A stretch of DNA of 64,000 nucleotides from Herbaspirillum sp. Sphag64 (GCF_014192645.1 NZ_JACHYE010000001.1:812350-876349), one strand, 5' to 3'; numbered from the stretch's first letter, positions 8,307-16,776 are shown. The notes: generated by a model from the letters alone, not told the origin. Numbers and translations: made by a program.

Positions 8307-9193
8307 GCACGCAAATGCGGACGACGCAGCAGTCGCGGAATCCAGCCACGCGGTGCAAACAGCAGCGACAGGAAATAGAAACCACCGGCGCAGACGATAA
8401 TCACCGGGCCGGAAGGTACCGAGGCGTAATACGAAAGCATCAGCCCGGTATAACCCGCCAGTGCCGCCTGCACCACGCTATTGACCAGTTGCGCCGGCAA
8501 ACTGTCATGCCAGAGCCGCGCCGATACCGCTGGCAACATCATCAAACCCACGGCCATGAGGGTTCCCATGGTCTGGAACGATGCCACCAGATTCATCACT
8601 ACCAGCATCAAAAACAACTGCTGATACAAGGCGCTGCGACCACCACTGGCAATCAGATAGGAAGGATCAAAACTTTCCAGCAGCAGACCACGATAAAAAC
8701 CCGCCATCAGCAATACGCTCAGCGATGCCACTGCTGCGACCAGCAGCAGCCCTTGGGTATCCACACCTAGCACATTGCCGAACAGGATATGCAGCAGATC
8801 AAGCTGGGTACCATGCCCTGAAATCAGGATCACGCCGAGTGCCAATGCCACCACATAGACGGCTGCCAGACTGGCATCTTCCTTGAGCTCGGTGTAGCGG
8901 CTGATGATGCCAGCCACTGCCACCACCACCACACCAGCCAGAAAACCACCGATACTCAACGCTGGCAACGACAGTCCGAAGAAAATGAAACCCGCCGCCA
9001 CCCCCGGTAATACTGCGTGACTGAGCGCCTCGCCAAACAGGCTCATGCGGCGCAAGGTCAGCAATACGCCCAGTGGTGCGCTCGACAAGGCCAAGGCCAG
9101 CGTTGCCACCAGCGCACGTCGCATGAACGCAAATTCCTGAAACGGGGCCAAGGCAGATTGATAAAACGAGACCAGTACATCGTGCAGCATCAT
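8303..9193 (-). CDS. znuB: Zinc/manganese ABC transporter permease (ZnuB-like)
   Basis: Integral membrane protein of 296 aa from the ABC-3 family, with about eight hydrophobic segments. Diagnostic sequence is RRMSLFGEALSHAVLPGVA, the cytoplasmic loop that contacts the ATPase. It overlaps both neighbours by 4 nt (ATGA), so the three genes form a tightly coupled znuC-znuB-znuA order. Confidence 0.9.
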   Translation of the reverse strand: MMLHDVLVSFYQSALAPFQEFAFMRRALVATLALALSSAPLGVLLTLRRMSLFGEALSHAVLPGVAAGFIFFGLSLPALSIGGFLAGVVVVAVAGIISRYTELKEDASLAAVYVVALALGVILISGHGTQLDLLHILFGNVLGVDTQGLLLVAAVASLSVLLMAGFYRGLLLESFDPSYLIASGGRSALYQQLFLMLVVMNLVASFQTMGTLMAVGLMMLPAVSARLWHDSLPAQLVNSVVQAALAGYTGLMLSYYASVPSGPVIIVCAGGFYFLSLLFAPRGWIPRLLRRPHLRA

Positions 9194-9966
9194 GTGTGCT
9201 CCCGGTGCGCGGCAATATGCTTGAGCGCTGCTTCATCAATCGCGCATAGCGGCGCATGTTCATCAACCGCTTCCGACATGGTGCGCGCACGATGCAGATT
9301 GTCATGATTCAAGACTTGCTCAGTCGCACCCCAGGCCACGACATTGCGTGCCAGCAGCAAGGTTTGCGGAAAACTGCGACGCACCTGATCGTAATCGTGC
9401 AGCACCGCAATCACGGTACGCTGCTCGGCATGCCAGGAGCGAATGATGTGCAGCAAGTCATCGGTGGTTTTGGTATCGACAGCGCTGAAGGGTTCATCGA
9501 GCAGAATCAGGCGCGCATCCTGCAGCAAAATACGCGCAAACAGCACGCGCTGGAACTGACCAACCGAGAGGCTGGCGACCGAGCGCGCAGAAAAGCCGGC
9601 CAGACCAACCGCTGCCAAGGCCTGTTCAGCACGTTCCACCATCGCCTTACTGATATTGCCAAACAAGCCGACGCGGCCCCAGTAACCGAGCAGCACACAA
9701 TCCCGCACCGAGATAGGAAAGCTGCGATCAATCTCGGCCTGCTGCGGCAGATAGGCAATACGCCCGGCCTCTGGATGCTGAATAACACGGCCACTATTGC
9801 AGGTAACTTGCCCCATGATGGTCTTGAGCAAAGTACTCTTACCGGCTCCATTGGGACCAACGATGGCCGTCATAGAACCGAGCGCGAACTCACCTGAAAC
9901 ATGGTGTAGTGCCGGGTGACGGCGATAGGTAACGGTCAGGTTTTCCAATGAAATGGCAGCCGACAT
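9190..9966 (-). CDS. znuC: Zinc/manganese ABC transporter ATP-binding protein (ZnuC-like)
   Basis: ABC ATPase of 258 aa. Walker A is GPNGAGKST, the signature is LSVGQFQRVLFAR, and Walker B is LILLDEPFSAVD followed by an H-loop in AVLHDYDQV. The start at 9966 (MSAAISLENLTVTYRR) is chosen because it aligns with the family and has GGAGGG about 9 nt upstream; a longer in-frame reading extends through a promoter-like region and is rejected. Two nucleotides separate it from the small membrane ORF upstream. Confidence 0.9.
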   Translation of the reverse strand: MSAAISLENLTVTYRRHPALHHVSGEFALGSMTAIVGPNGAGKSTLLKTIMGQVTCNSGRVIQHPEAGRIAYLPQQAEIDRSFPISVRDCVLLGYWGRVGLFGNISKAMVERAEQALAAVGLAGFSARSVASLSVGQFQRVLFARILLQDARLILLDEPFSAVDTKTTDDLLHIIRSWHAEQRTVIAVLHDYDQVRRSFPQTLLLARNVVAWGATEQVLNHDNLHRARTMSEAVDEHAPLCAIDEAALKHIAAHREHT

Positions 9967-9968
9967 GC

Positions 9969-10106
9969 TTAATTCCCTCCCAACGCCCAGGCCACACCGC
10001 ACCACAGCAGCAGGCATACAGGAACCACCAGCAAGACCCGTTGCCACCAGGGCAACGCAAAGACGCTGGTTTGTTGCGACCAGATGCGGCAAAAAGAAGA
10101 GAACAT
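9969..10106 (-). CDS. Small single-pass membrane protein, 45 aa
   Basis: An unlisted short reading frame from ATG 10106 to TAA 9969, ending 2 nt before the znuC start. The peptide begins MFSSFCRIWSQQTSVFALPW and then has a strongly hydrophobic segment (RVLLVVPVCLLLWCGVAWAL), so it would be a one-helix inner-membrane protein. It contains three tryptophans in PWW and LLW plus three cysteines. No good ribosome binding site precedes the ATG, which lowers confidence. Position suggests a small accessory subunit of the zinc importer. Confidence 0.5.
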   Translation of the reverse strand: MFSSFCRIWSQQTSVFALPWWQRVLLVVPVCLLLWCGVAWALGGN

Positions 10107-10180
10107 AAGCTTGAGAAGATCCGTCGACGAAACTACCGGGAGAAGCAATCGGGAACTGGTACAACCGGTTACAAATCTAG

Positions 10181-10227
10181 TTGCAACCGAGTTGCGGAAG
10201 TCGAATTATAATGCAACTCGGTTGCAA
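10181..10227. promoter_or_regulatory. Divergent zinc operator/promoter: perfect 15-bp inverted repeat
   Basis: TTGCAACCGAGTTGC (10181-10195) is exactly inverted as GCAACTCGGTTGCAA (10213-10227), with a 17-bp spacer containing TATAAT on both strands (10205-10212). Each arm is itself a small palindrome GCAAC-N3-GTTGC, so two protein dimers could bind. It lies between the znu operon (minus) and the DUF2796 operon (plus). A Zur-type zinc repressor is the obvious candidate, but the motif is not one I can match to a characterised Zur box. Confidence 0.65.
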
Positions 10228-10338
10228 GATGTGATCTACATTTATAGCAACTTGCTAAATATGACACACTGCACAAATACCCCATTTCCGATCAATAGTT
10301 GCCTGCGCCACCTACCTATTCCTTATAGAGAGTTCTCC

Positions 10339-10905
10339 ATGACCTTGCGAAAGATTGCCGTACTGGCTAGTTGCCTGATGCTGCTCGCCCCTGTTGCTTC
10401 TCCTGCCTTGGCGCATGAGGCCCATGTCCACGGTGTCGGCAAGCTCGACGTCGCGGTCGACGGCAATACCCTGTCGCTGCATCTGGATTCACCGCTGGTC
10501 AATCTGATCGGCTTTGAACATGCTGCTACCAGCGCTGCCGATCGTCAGGCTGCCAGCAACATGGCAAAAACCCTGCGCGATGCCGGCAAGGTATTTGTCA
10601 CCACGGCCGCCGCTGGCTGCACCGTCACTTCGGTGCAACTGGTCTCGGCTGCGATTGATCCTGCCTTGCTGGGCGAACCGGCGGCTACCGGCAAGTCAGC
10701 AACCCATGCAGATCATGATGGTCATGCTGATCTGGATGCCGACTTTATCTTCCACTGCAACGCGCCTGACCGTCTGCAAAATATCAACGTCAAACTGTTC
10801 GATGCCTTCAAGGGCTTTGTCAGCATTGATGTACAGCTGGTCACCGCCAAGCGTCAGGCTGCCGCCAAGCTGAGCACGACTTCATCGAATCTGGTTTTTC
10901 CCTGA
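10339..10905 (+). CDS. DUF2796 domain protein, ZrgA-like periplasmic zinc protein
   Basis: A 188-aa exported protein. The signal peptide (TLRKIAVLASCLMLLAPVA, cleavage near ALA) is followed by HEAHVHGVGKLDVAVDG, the DUF2796 hallmark, and a histidine/aspartate-rich loop (HADHDGHADLDADF) that should bind metal. It ends with FKGFVSIDVQLVT. First gene of a four-gene operon whose order matches my recollection of the Vibrio cholerae zrg zinc-uptake locus. Start chosen at 10339 because the signal peptide begins there; in-frame sequence upstream runs through the divergent operator. Confidence 0.85.
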   Translation: MTLRKIAVLASCLMLLAPVASPALAHEAHVHGVGKLDVAVDGNTLSLHLDSPLVNLIGFEHAATSAADRQAASNMAKTLRDAGKVFVTTAAAGCTVTSVQLVSAAIDPALLGEPAATGKSATHADHDGHADLDADFIFHCNAPDRLQNINVKLFDAFKGFVSIDVQLVTAKRQAAAKLSTTSSNLVFP

Positions 10906-10923
10906 TGTCACACTGAGGAAGTC

Positions 10924-11637
10924 ATGAGCCATGCCGCCATCGCCCTGCGCGATATCAGTTTTACCTGGCCCGGTCAGCGCACGCCCACTCTGGCGCTGGA
11001 CCGCTTTGAAGTGCAAGCGCAGGAGCAGGTATTTGTCAGTGGCCCCAGCGGTAGCGGCAAGAGCACCTTGCTGGCACTGATTGGCGGCATCAACAGTGCG
11101 CAGTCCGGCACGGTGACCATCCTGGAGCAATCACTGGCGTCACTGGCCGGTGCCCGGCGTGATCGCTTCCGAGTGGATCACATCGGCTTCATCTTTCAGC
11201 AATTCAATCTGATCCCTTATCTGTCGATCCTCGACAACGTGATGCTGCCCTGCCGCTTTTCGACGTATCGGCGCGAGCGCGCACTGACGCAAGGCAGCAA
11301 CGTGCTCAACGCAGCACAGTCACTGCTGCGCAGTCTGGATCTGGCACCGACACTGTGGAGCCGTGCCGTTACCCAGTTGTCGATTGGCCAGCAACAGCGG
11401 GTTGCCGCCGCACGGGCATTGATCGGACGCCCTGAAATCGTGGTTGCTGATGAACCCACATCGGCCCTCGACAGTGACCGTCAGCAAGGCTTTCTCGACC
11501 TGATCCAGCAAGAGTGCCGACAAACCGGTGCCAGTCTGGTATTTGTCAGCCACGACCAGCGGCTGGCGCAACGCTTTGACCGCCGCATTGCACTCAATGA
11601 CATCAATCGCTGCGCACAGTTGGAGGAATCAGCATGA
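10924..11637 (+). CDS. ABC transporter ATP-binding protein, MacB/LolD type
   Basis: ABC ATPase of 237 aa with Walker [11 protein letters not shown]-loop [13 protein letters not shown], signature [15 protein letters not shown] and Walker [13 protein letters not shown]. The sequence type belongs with FtsX-like permeases rather than classical importers. It overlaps the following permease gene by 4 nt and lies 18 nt after the DUF2796 gene, so the two products very probably form one complex. Confidence 0.92.
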   Translation: MSHAAIALRDISFTWPGQRTPTLALDRFEVQAQEQVFVSGPSGSGKSTLLALIGGINSAQSGTVTILEQSLASLAGARRDRFRVDHIGFIFQQFNLIPYLSILDNVMLPCRFSTYRRERALTQGSNVLNAAQSLLRSLDLAPTLWSRAVTQLSIGQQQRVAAARALIGRPEIVVADEPTSALDSDRQQGFLDLIQQECRQTGASLVFVSHDQRLAQRFDRRIALNDINRCAQLEESA

Positions 11638-12896
11638 GTTTCCTGTTCCGTCTGGCTGCCCGAAGCGCCTGGAATCGCCGCTTTACGCTGGGATTGATGC
11701 TGCTGGCTATCGCCCTATCGACCACCATGCTGTTGGGCATTGAACGCGTACGACATGAAGTGCGCGACGGCTTTTCGCAATCCGTATCAGGAACCGATCT
11801 GGTCGTCGGAGCCCGCACCAGCCCGGTACAGCTGATGCTGTACGCAATTTTCCGCATCGGTGGTGCGACCAACAACATGGGTTGGGACAGTGCACAGAAA
11901 CTGGCAAAGAATCCTGCTGTGGCATGGACCATCCCGCTATCGCTGGGTGATTCGCATCGTGGCTTCCCGGTACTGGCCACTAATGGTGACTACTTCCGGC
12001 ACTTTCATTATGGCGATGGGCAAGCACTGAAACTGGCTGAAGGCCACGAATTCAGCGATATCTTTGATACCGTGATCGGTGCCGAAGTCGCGCAGCGACT
12101 GCACTACAAACTGGGCGACCATATCGTGCTCAGCCATGGCATGGGTAGCATGCATCTGACCGACCACGCCGACAAACCCTTTGTCATCACCGGCATTCTG
12201 GCGCGCACCGGCACTCCGGTGGATCGCACCGTGCATATTGGGCTGGCCGCCATGGAGGCGATTCATCTCGACTGGCAGGGCGGCGCACCCATCCCCGGGC
12301 TATCGATCAGCGCTGCGCTGGTCAAGAAGTTCGATCTCACGCCCAAGACCGTCACCGCCGTGCTGGTGGGCCTAAAAAATCGCGCCGCCGTCTTCGGCGT
12401 GCAACGAGATATCGCCGATGACACCAGTGAACCACTGATGGCGGTCTTGCCGGGCGTAGCACTGGACGAACTATGGCAAGTGGTCGGCATCGGCGAAAAC
12501 GCCTTGCTGGTGGTATCGGGCATGGTCGTCATCGTCGGTCTGGCGGGATTGGTATCGGCGATTCTGGCCAGCCTCGGCGAGCGCCGCCGGGAGCTTGCCG
12601 TTTTACGCTCGGTGGGTGCGCGGCCGCTGGATATCTTCCTGCTGCTGGCGCTTGAAGGGTTGGCAGTAATGCTAGCGGGCGTGTTTCTGGGCGTGGTGCT
12701 GCTTGCACTGGCACTATGGGCGCTGGGGCCCTTCCTGAGTGCGCAATTTGGCGTAACATTACACCCAGCCCTGCCAGCGCCCGGCGAACTGAATCTATTG
12801 CTGTGGACGATACTGGCCGGCTTTGCTGCGAGCCTGCTACCCGGCTTGCGCGCCTATCGGCTGAGTCTGGCTGATGGATTGACACCGAGGACCTGA
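11634..12896 (+). CDS. ABC transporter permease, FtsX/MacB-like
   Basis: A 420-aa membrane protein with one N-terminal transmembrane helix (FTLGLMLLAIALSTTMLLGI), a large periplasmic domain (about residues 40-260) and three C-terminal helices, the FtsX/MacB layout. The cytoplasmic motif RRRELAVLRSVGARPLDIF between the last helices is typical. Such proteins usually use mechanotransmission rather than substrate channelling, so its part in zinc uptake may be indirect. Confidence 0.9.
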   Translation: MSFLFRLAARSAWNRRFTLGLMLLAIALSTTMLLGIERVRHEVRDGFSQSVSGTDLVVGARTSPVQLMLYAIFRIGGATNNMGWDSAQKLAKNPAVAWTIPLSLGDSHRGFPVLATNGDYFRHFHYGDGQALKLAEGHEFSDIFDTVIGAEVAQRLHYKLGDHIVLSHGMGSMHLTDHADKPFVITGILARTGTPVDRTVHIGLAAMEAIHLDWQGGAPIPGLSISAALVKKFDLTPKTVTAVLVGLKNRAAVFGVQRDIADDTSEPLMAVLPGVALDELWQVVGIGENALLVVSGMVVIVGLAGLVSAILASLGERRRELAVLRSVGARPLDIFLLLALEGLAVMLAGVFLGVVLLALALWALGPFLSAQFGVTLHPALPAPGELNLLLWTILAGFAASLLPGLRAYRLSLADGLTPRT

Positions 12897-12903
12897 ACAC
12901 ATC

Positions 12904-13596
12904 ATGAAAAGCATTACCTGGATCGGCATCATCATCGGGGCTGGCCTGCTGGTCGGCTACTCGCTGCGTTTGGCAGCGACCCCGGCGACACCTAACCCAC
13001 CTGCCGCGCCGGCAATATCGGCAACATCAGCAAACAGCGCCGACAATTCCCAGTACAAGGTGGGCGACCACCTGCAACCCGGCCCGGATCTGACGCAATC
13101 ACCCTACAAACCGTCTGGCAAAAGTGATGGCGGCTTCAAGGAAGTTGCCTGGGAGTCACTGATCCCCAAGGACTGGGATCCGATGGCGCCGTTCAAGGGC
13201 CTGAAGCTGGAAAAGTTGCAGGATGATGATCCCCGCGCCGTCGAAGCGCTGTGGAAAGCCAAGAAATACTGGAAGAACGCTCCCATCGATCCCAGCATGG
13301 ATGGCGCGGCGATCCGCATCCCCGGCTTTGTGGTCTCGCTGGAGCGCGAAGGTGAAGCCCTCAAGGAATTCCTGCTGGTACCCTACTTTGGCGCCTGTAT
13401 CCACGTACCACCGCCCCCTGCCAACCAGATCATCCATGTCCACAGTGCCAAGCCGATCAAGGATATTCGCACCATGGATGCAGTCTGGATCAATGGCGTA
13501 CTCAAGGTTGACCACTCCGACACCATGATGGGCAGCGCCGGTTATAGCATGACGTCAGTCAAGGTCGAACCCTACCTTGACAAATCGACTCAGTGA
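12904..13596 (+). CDS. DUF3299 domain protein
   Basis: A 230-aa exported or membrane-anchored protein. An N-terminal hydrophobic helix (TWIGIIIGAGLLVGYSL) is followed by an Ala/Pro-rich linker and then the DUF3299 domain with IPGFVVSLE, EFLLVPYFGACIHVPPPPANQ and a final VDHSDTMMGSAGYSM segment. The invariant Cys in GACIH and nearby histidines suggest metal binding. It is the last gene of the zrg-like operon, 7 nt after the permease gene. Confidence 0.85.
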   Translation: MKSITWIGIIIGAGLLVGYSLRLAATPATPNPPAAPAISATSANSADNSQYKVGDHLQPGPDLTQSPYKPSGKSDGGFKEVAWESLIPKDWDPMAPFKGLKLEKLQDDDPRAVEALWKAKKYWKNAPIDPSMDGAAIRIPGFVVSLEREGEALKEFLLVPYFGACIHVPPPPANQIIHVHSAKPIKDIRTMDAVWINGVLKVDHSDTMMGSAGYSMTSVKVEPYLDKSTQ

Positions 13597-13625
13597 GTGA
13601 AAAGTGCCTGTGCACAAATCATGAG

Positions 13626-13690
13626 TTATCCCCACATTTTGGGAGCAAGCTTGTGGATAAGCACTTGAGAACTACCTCAAACCCTTGATT
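13626..13690. promoter_or_regulatory. Compound DnaA-box / IHF-consensus element, copy 1
   Basis: Between convergent genes. TTATCCCCACA (13626-13636), then TGTGGATAA (13652-13660, a perfect DnaA box on the minus strand), then 17 bp later CAAACCCTTGATT (13678-13690), which read on the minus strand matches the IHF consensus WATCAANNNNTTR exactly. Function is inferred; only the motifs are seen. Confidence 0.5.
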
Positions 13691-13732
13691 AATAAGCGCT
13701 TTTCAAAAACTTGTCATTCTTATGCAAAGACG

Positions 13733-13766
13733 AAAAAAAACCTGCGACACAGACGCATCGCAGGTT
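13733..13766 (-). terminator. Intrinsic terminator of the DUF2026 gene
   Basis: Perfect 9-bp stem AACCTGCGA / TCGCAGGTT (13739-13747 with 13758-13766). On the minus strand it is followed by a run of eight T. The stretch 13597-14023 holds no gene; besides this terminator and the element above I see nothing in it. Confidence 0.75.
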
Positions 13767-14023
13767 GATATAAAGCAAGTCTAGAGGAGACAGGACGCAT
13801 CATACCGAGCTTGTATGACAAGCCGGTGACAGCAGCTCTCCCCTTTTTGCTTGGTATTGGTAGCGGCGCTATCGCAGCGCTACTGTCACGGCACCGTCAC
13901 AAAAGCACATTAAGCTGTGATCTGGTTACGCGATACATGCAACGGATATGCATGATCGCCAGGCGCACCGGGCAATGTCCGGTGCTCCACCATCTTTCCG
14001 CATTGCCCCACCACAACCCGAAC

Positions 14024-14668
14024 TTACCAGGCTCCGGTAATTTGCAAGCGACTGAGCTTGATACTGGTCCCCGGTCCTTCTGCTGCCTGCATCACCAGAT
14101 CGGTCTCCAGTTCCTTGGGCGGCTTGCGATACCAGTCGACACACACCTGCGAGAGATTGCTCAACGCCGTCTTTTGCATAAATTGCTGCAACAGGTCGCG
14201 GGTCAAAGCGAGATTCGGTTCTAGCCTGAAATCACCCGGCAGCTGCAAACCATCGGCAGCAGCGCTCATGCGCGCGAGTGGTTTCTGGAACATGTAGCGA
14301 GGCACCGGCAACCCATGTCCGACGGCAGCCAGCAGTTCCTGAAAAACTGGCGCCATGAAATCCACAGCAACGTCATTGCACTGTACCCAGCAATGAAAGG
14401 CGTCACTATTGCTCTCCACGCGCTCACCATCGAGCACGCCAAACGACAATGCAGCACTGTCATCCTGACTGATCAGATAGAAAGCAGCGCCGGCAACCGG
14501 GAAGGCATTGAGCTTGTAAAACTTCTTCAATATCTGCGCCGCGGTGACGCTAAAGAAGAAACTGGCAGCCGGGATATTGGCGTCGACACTGTCGAGCACG
14601 GAATGGATGACACGGAAGATACGCTGGTAGTCAGCCAAAGGCAGCAAAGGGCGAGAAGATGTTTTCAT
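14024..14668 (-). CDS. DUF2026 family protein
   Basis: A 214-aa soluble protein recognised as DUF2026-like from segments such as YQRIFRVIHSVLDS, KLNAFPVAGAAFYLIS, AFHCWVQCNDVAVDFMAP and PRYMFQKPL. The H-C-W-V pattern followed by a D recalls cysteine-protease or transglutaminase-like folds, as does the family's general layout; catalytic function is not established. No signal peptide. It ends at a clear terminator and stands alone. Confidence 0.75.
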   Translation of the reverse strand: MKTSSRPLLPLADYQRIFRVIHSVLDSVDANIPAASFFFSVTAAQILKKFYKLNAFPVAGAAFYLISQDDSAALSFGVLDGERVESNSDAFHCWVQCNDVAVDFMAPVFQELLAAVGHGLPVPRYMFQKPLARMSAAADGLQLPGDFRLEPNLALTRDLLQQFMQKTALSNLSQVCVDWYRKPPKELETDLVMQAAEGPGTSIKLSRLQITGAW

Positions 14669-14716
14669 GCGCGCATTTTCTCACATCCCCCGGTCGTTCA
14701 GACCAGTTGCTGCAAG

Positions 14717-14977
14717 TCATTGCGGTGTGGGATCGTGCAAGAAGCAGGTGCAGCCAACTTCATGGTATCTGCAGCAACGCTGCATCGCCCCCAGCCGCAG
14801 AGGTGCTACTTCGTCTACCAGCAAACGCGCCAGACGCTGGCGCGAATACTTGAGCTGCCGTGCATTGCGGTATGCATCAATCCGCACAAGCAAGCCCATT
14901 AGCAACAGCCACGAGCCAACGTAAGTTACCAGCATCAAAGCAAAATCGTTTTGTGCCGCATCAATGATGACTTCCAT
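14717..14977 (-). CDS. Hypothetical single-pass membrane protein, 86 aa
   Basis: Not recognised. One strong transmembrane segment (FALMLVTYVGSWLLLMGLLV, about residues 12-31) precedes a basic helical cytoplasmic part rich in Arg and Leu. The C-terminus has three cysteines and two histidines (RCCRYHEVGCTCFLH) that could bind a metal. Start at 14977 is chosen because AAGGAA lies 7 nt upstream. Confidence 0.5.
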   Translation of the reverse strand: MEVIIDAAQNDFALMLVTYVGSWLLLMGLLVRIDAYRNARQLKYSRQRLARLLVDEVAPLRLGAMQRCCRYHEVGCTCFLHDPTPQ

Positions 14978-15119
14978 GAAATTTTCCTTCTCCAAGTCAT
15001 GCTGTAACCGATGACTTCATGATAGAAAAGGATGCGGTATCTAACTATCGGAGAATTCCTGAAGCTGCTTTGACAATGTCGACGTCGGCAATTGCTAGCG
15101 ATGTAGAGCTTGCATCGAC

Positions 15120-15500
15120 TCAGCCATTGCCGCGACTCTGGGCCTGTGCATCGATATCGGTTATCGATTCACGACCACGCTGGGTGATGTCATAGGCTTT
15201 GGTGTCAGCCCTTTCCACAATGTGTCCTTTGCGGCTTAGAAACACTGCAACATCGGCATCGACACTGGCATTAGGATCAGCAGCAAGTGCCCGCAGTGTT
15301 TCAATACAGCGGTAGATGAACAGGGTCTGCTTACCCTTCTCTGTCAGGGACAACTGCCCGTCGCGACCATACTCCATCAACTTGATCCCGGTCAGGCGCT
15401 TGACATTGCGCGCCACGCAGGCACTAGGACGACCATGATGCTCACGGCGGCTGACTTGCCCCATGGCGTCAAACTCATCTCTTGTCAAATCATCGCTCAT
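15120..15500 (-). CDS. Hypothetical winged-helix-like protein, 126 aa
   Basis: No family recognised with certainty. The central part (VKRLTGIKLMEYGRDGQLSL, then TEKGKQTLFIYRCIETLRAL) resembles the recognition helix and wing of marR/PadR-like winged helices, and DITQRGRESI near the C-terminus repeats the TxxGR/K theme. GGAGGA precedes the ATG at 15500 by 6 nt. Expressed product is likely; a DNA-binding role is inference. Confidence 0.55.
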   Translation of the reverse strand: MSDDLTRDEFDAMGQVSRREHHGRPSACVARNVKRLTGIKLMEYGRDGQLSLTEKGKQTLFIYRCIETLRALAADPNASVDADVAVFLSRKGHIVERADTKAYDITQRGRESITDIDAQAQSRGNG

Positions 15501-15620
15501 GGGTTCCTCCGGTGATGTTAAAGCGCTTTCAAGGGCGCCCATGGTAAGCGTCCCAGCGCCGTCCGGCAATCGAAAAATCCTTTGCAAGGTCGGTGAAAAG
15601 CCAATTGCATCGCGAGCATC

Positions 15621-15710
15621 TTACCCACAAAGACTGTGAACAGCTCTGTGGATAAGCTGTGGGAGATGCGCGCAAACCTTTGCTAGTAGCCGCCCGGCAA
15701 CAAATTGATT
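15621..15710. promoter_or_regulatory. Compound DnaA-box / IHF-consensus element, copy 2
   Basis: TTACCCACA (15621-15629), 17 bp, TGTGGATAA (15647-15655), 42 bp, CAACAAATTGATT (15698-15710; exact IHF consensus on the minus strand). The insert between box and IHF match is 25 bp longer than in the other two copies. Lies in the 415-bp gap 15501-15915 that otherwise holds only the terminator at 15746. Confidence 0.5.
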
Positions 15711-15745
15711 AATTCTTGAGCAACACCGCAAGAATACACGGACAT

Positions 15746-15779
15746 AAAAAAAACCCGTCAGGCAAACGCTTGACGGGTT
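15746..15779 (-). terminator. Intrinsic terminator downstream of the proline-rich membrane protein gene
   Basis: Perfect 9-bp stem AACCCGTCA / TGACGGGTT (15752-15760 with 15771-15779), followed on the minus strand by seven T. Confidence 0.75.
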
Positions 15780-15915
15780 CAATCTCAAAAACTTCATCCA
15801 GGAGGTTTTGTGAGGAGACAGCTCCACTGTAACCCAAACCTTACATGCAGAAAAAGAAGATAAATTCACTCTCTTATACCGATATAAGCATAAAGAGGGA
15901 ATCACGCCATTGCAC

Positions 15916-16764
15916 TCAATTGAACAGTTCCTTGAGCATGAAGGCTCTCAAGCCGGCCGTATCCTCTTCGCGCGCGGACAGCGTCACGTCACGTCCCAAC
16001 TTATAGGAGCGCCACACAAAGTCACCCTTGTAACTAAGACGGATGACGCGAATCATGTCGTCCACGATGGCTCTTTCAACATCGCCGCCAGGGCCAGCAT
16101 CCACGGTAAAGGTCTGTGCCCGACCATGCCGCGGATCAGGGTTCCAGCCTCGGAACACATATTGAGCCACGCGCGGTCCCTTGCTGATGATTTCAAAGAT
16201 GCCGCCCTTGTTACCTTCGGCCCGACGTTCCTGGAACGCAATATTGGCGCGCGCGATATCGTTGGCCGACGGCTCAGCTTCGGCCGCACGCGCAGCAGCG
16301 TTTTCTGCAGCGGCTGACTGGTCAGCCGCACGACGCTCCGCATGACGCTGCTGAATCATGGTCGACATATCCATGTCGGCCGGGAAGTGCTGCATGGTCG
16401 AAGGTGGCGTCGGAGGGGTCGGTGTCAGCGCATGGGGCGACGGTGCGCGATTACTCTGTGAGCGCGCTACCTGAGGCACGCGCGGTCTGGGTTGTGGCTT
16501 GGCCACGGTTTTCGGTGGTTTAGGCGGTTTGGGAGGTGCTGGTGGCTCGGGCTTAGCAACTGGCACGGCCGGTTTAGGCTGAATCATGCTCACCTGCAAT
16601 GGCGGCGGCTCAGAGGAGGCTGGCGGGGTAATGTCGAGTACGCTGTTTTTGATCAGCAGGAACAGGCCAATATGCGCCAACACCGACAAAATGATGCCGA
16701 GGATGGTCCTGTTGCGTGCGCGATAACGTGCAGCTCTCGAAGAATAGTGCGTATAAATCGTCAT
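15916..16764 (-). CDS. Proline-rich membrane-anchored protein, TonB-like layout
   Basis: About 282 aa. One N-terminal transmembrane helix (TILGIILSVLAHIGLFLLI), then a long Pro/Lys/Ala region (PPAPPKPPKPPKTVAKPQPR) that would span the periplasm, an Ala/Glu/Arg helix (about 150-195) and a compact C-terminal domain beginning near GGIFEIISKGPRVAQYVFRG. This is the arrangement of TonB and TolA, but the C-terminal domain is not one I can assign, and no exbB/exbD lie nearby. Start uncertain: ATG 16764 is used, a TTG at 16776 would add four residues. Confidence 0.65.
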   Translation of the reverse strand: MTIYTHYSSRAARYRARNRTILGIILSVLAHIGLFLLIKNSVLDITPPASSEPPPLQVSMIQPKPAVPVAKPEPPAPPKPPKPPKTVAKPQPRPRVPQVARSQSNRAPSPHALTPTPPTPPSTMQHFPADMDMSTMIQQRHAERRAADQSAAAENAAARAAEAEPSANDIARANIAFQERRAEGNKGGIFEIISKGPRVAQYVFRGWNPDPRHGRAQTFTVDAGPGGDVERAIVDDMIRVIRLSYKGDFVWRSYKLGRDVTLSAREEDTAGLRAFMLKELFN

Positions 16765-16776
16765 TCCATGCAGCAA

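Noticed and set aside
9967-10164. Longer N-terminus for the ZnuC-like ATPase
   Set aside because: The extra 66 residues do not resemble ABC proteins, and the family start at 9966 has its own ribosome binding site.
15621-15905. 94-codon minus-strand frame in the intergenic region
   Set aside because: It runs through the terminator and the DnaA/IHF element, and has no start signals or protein-like composition.
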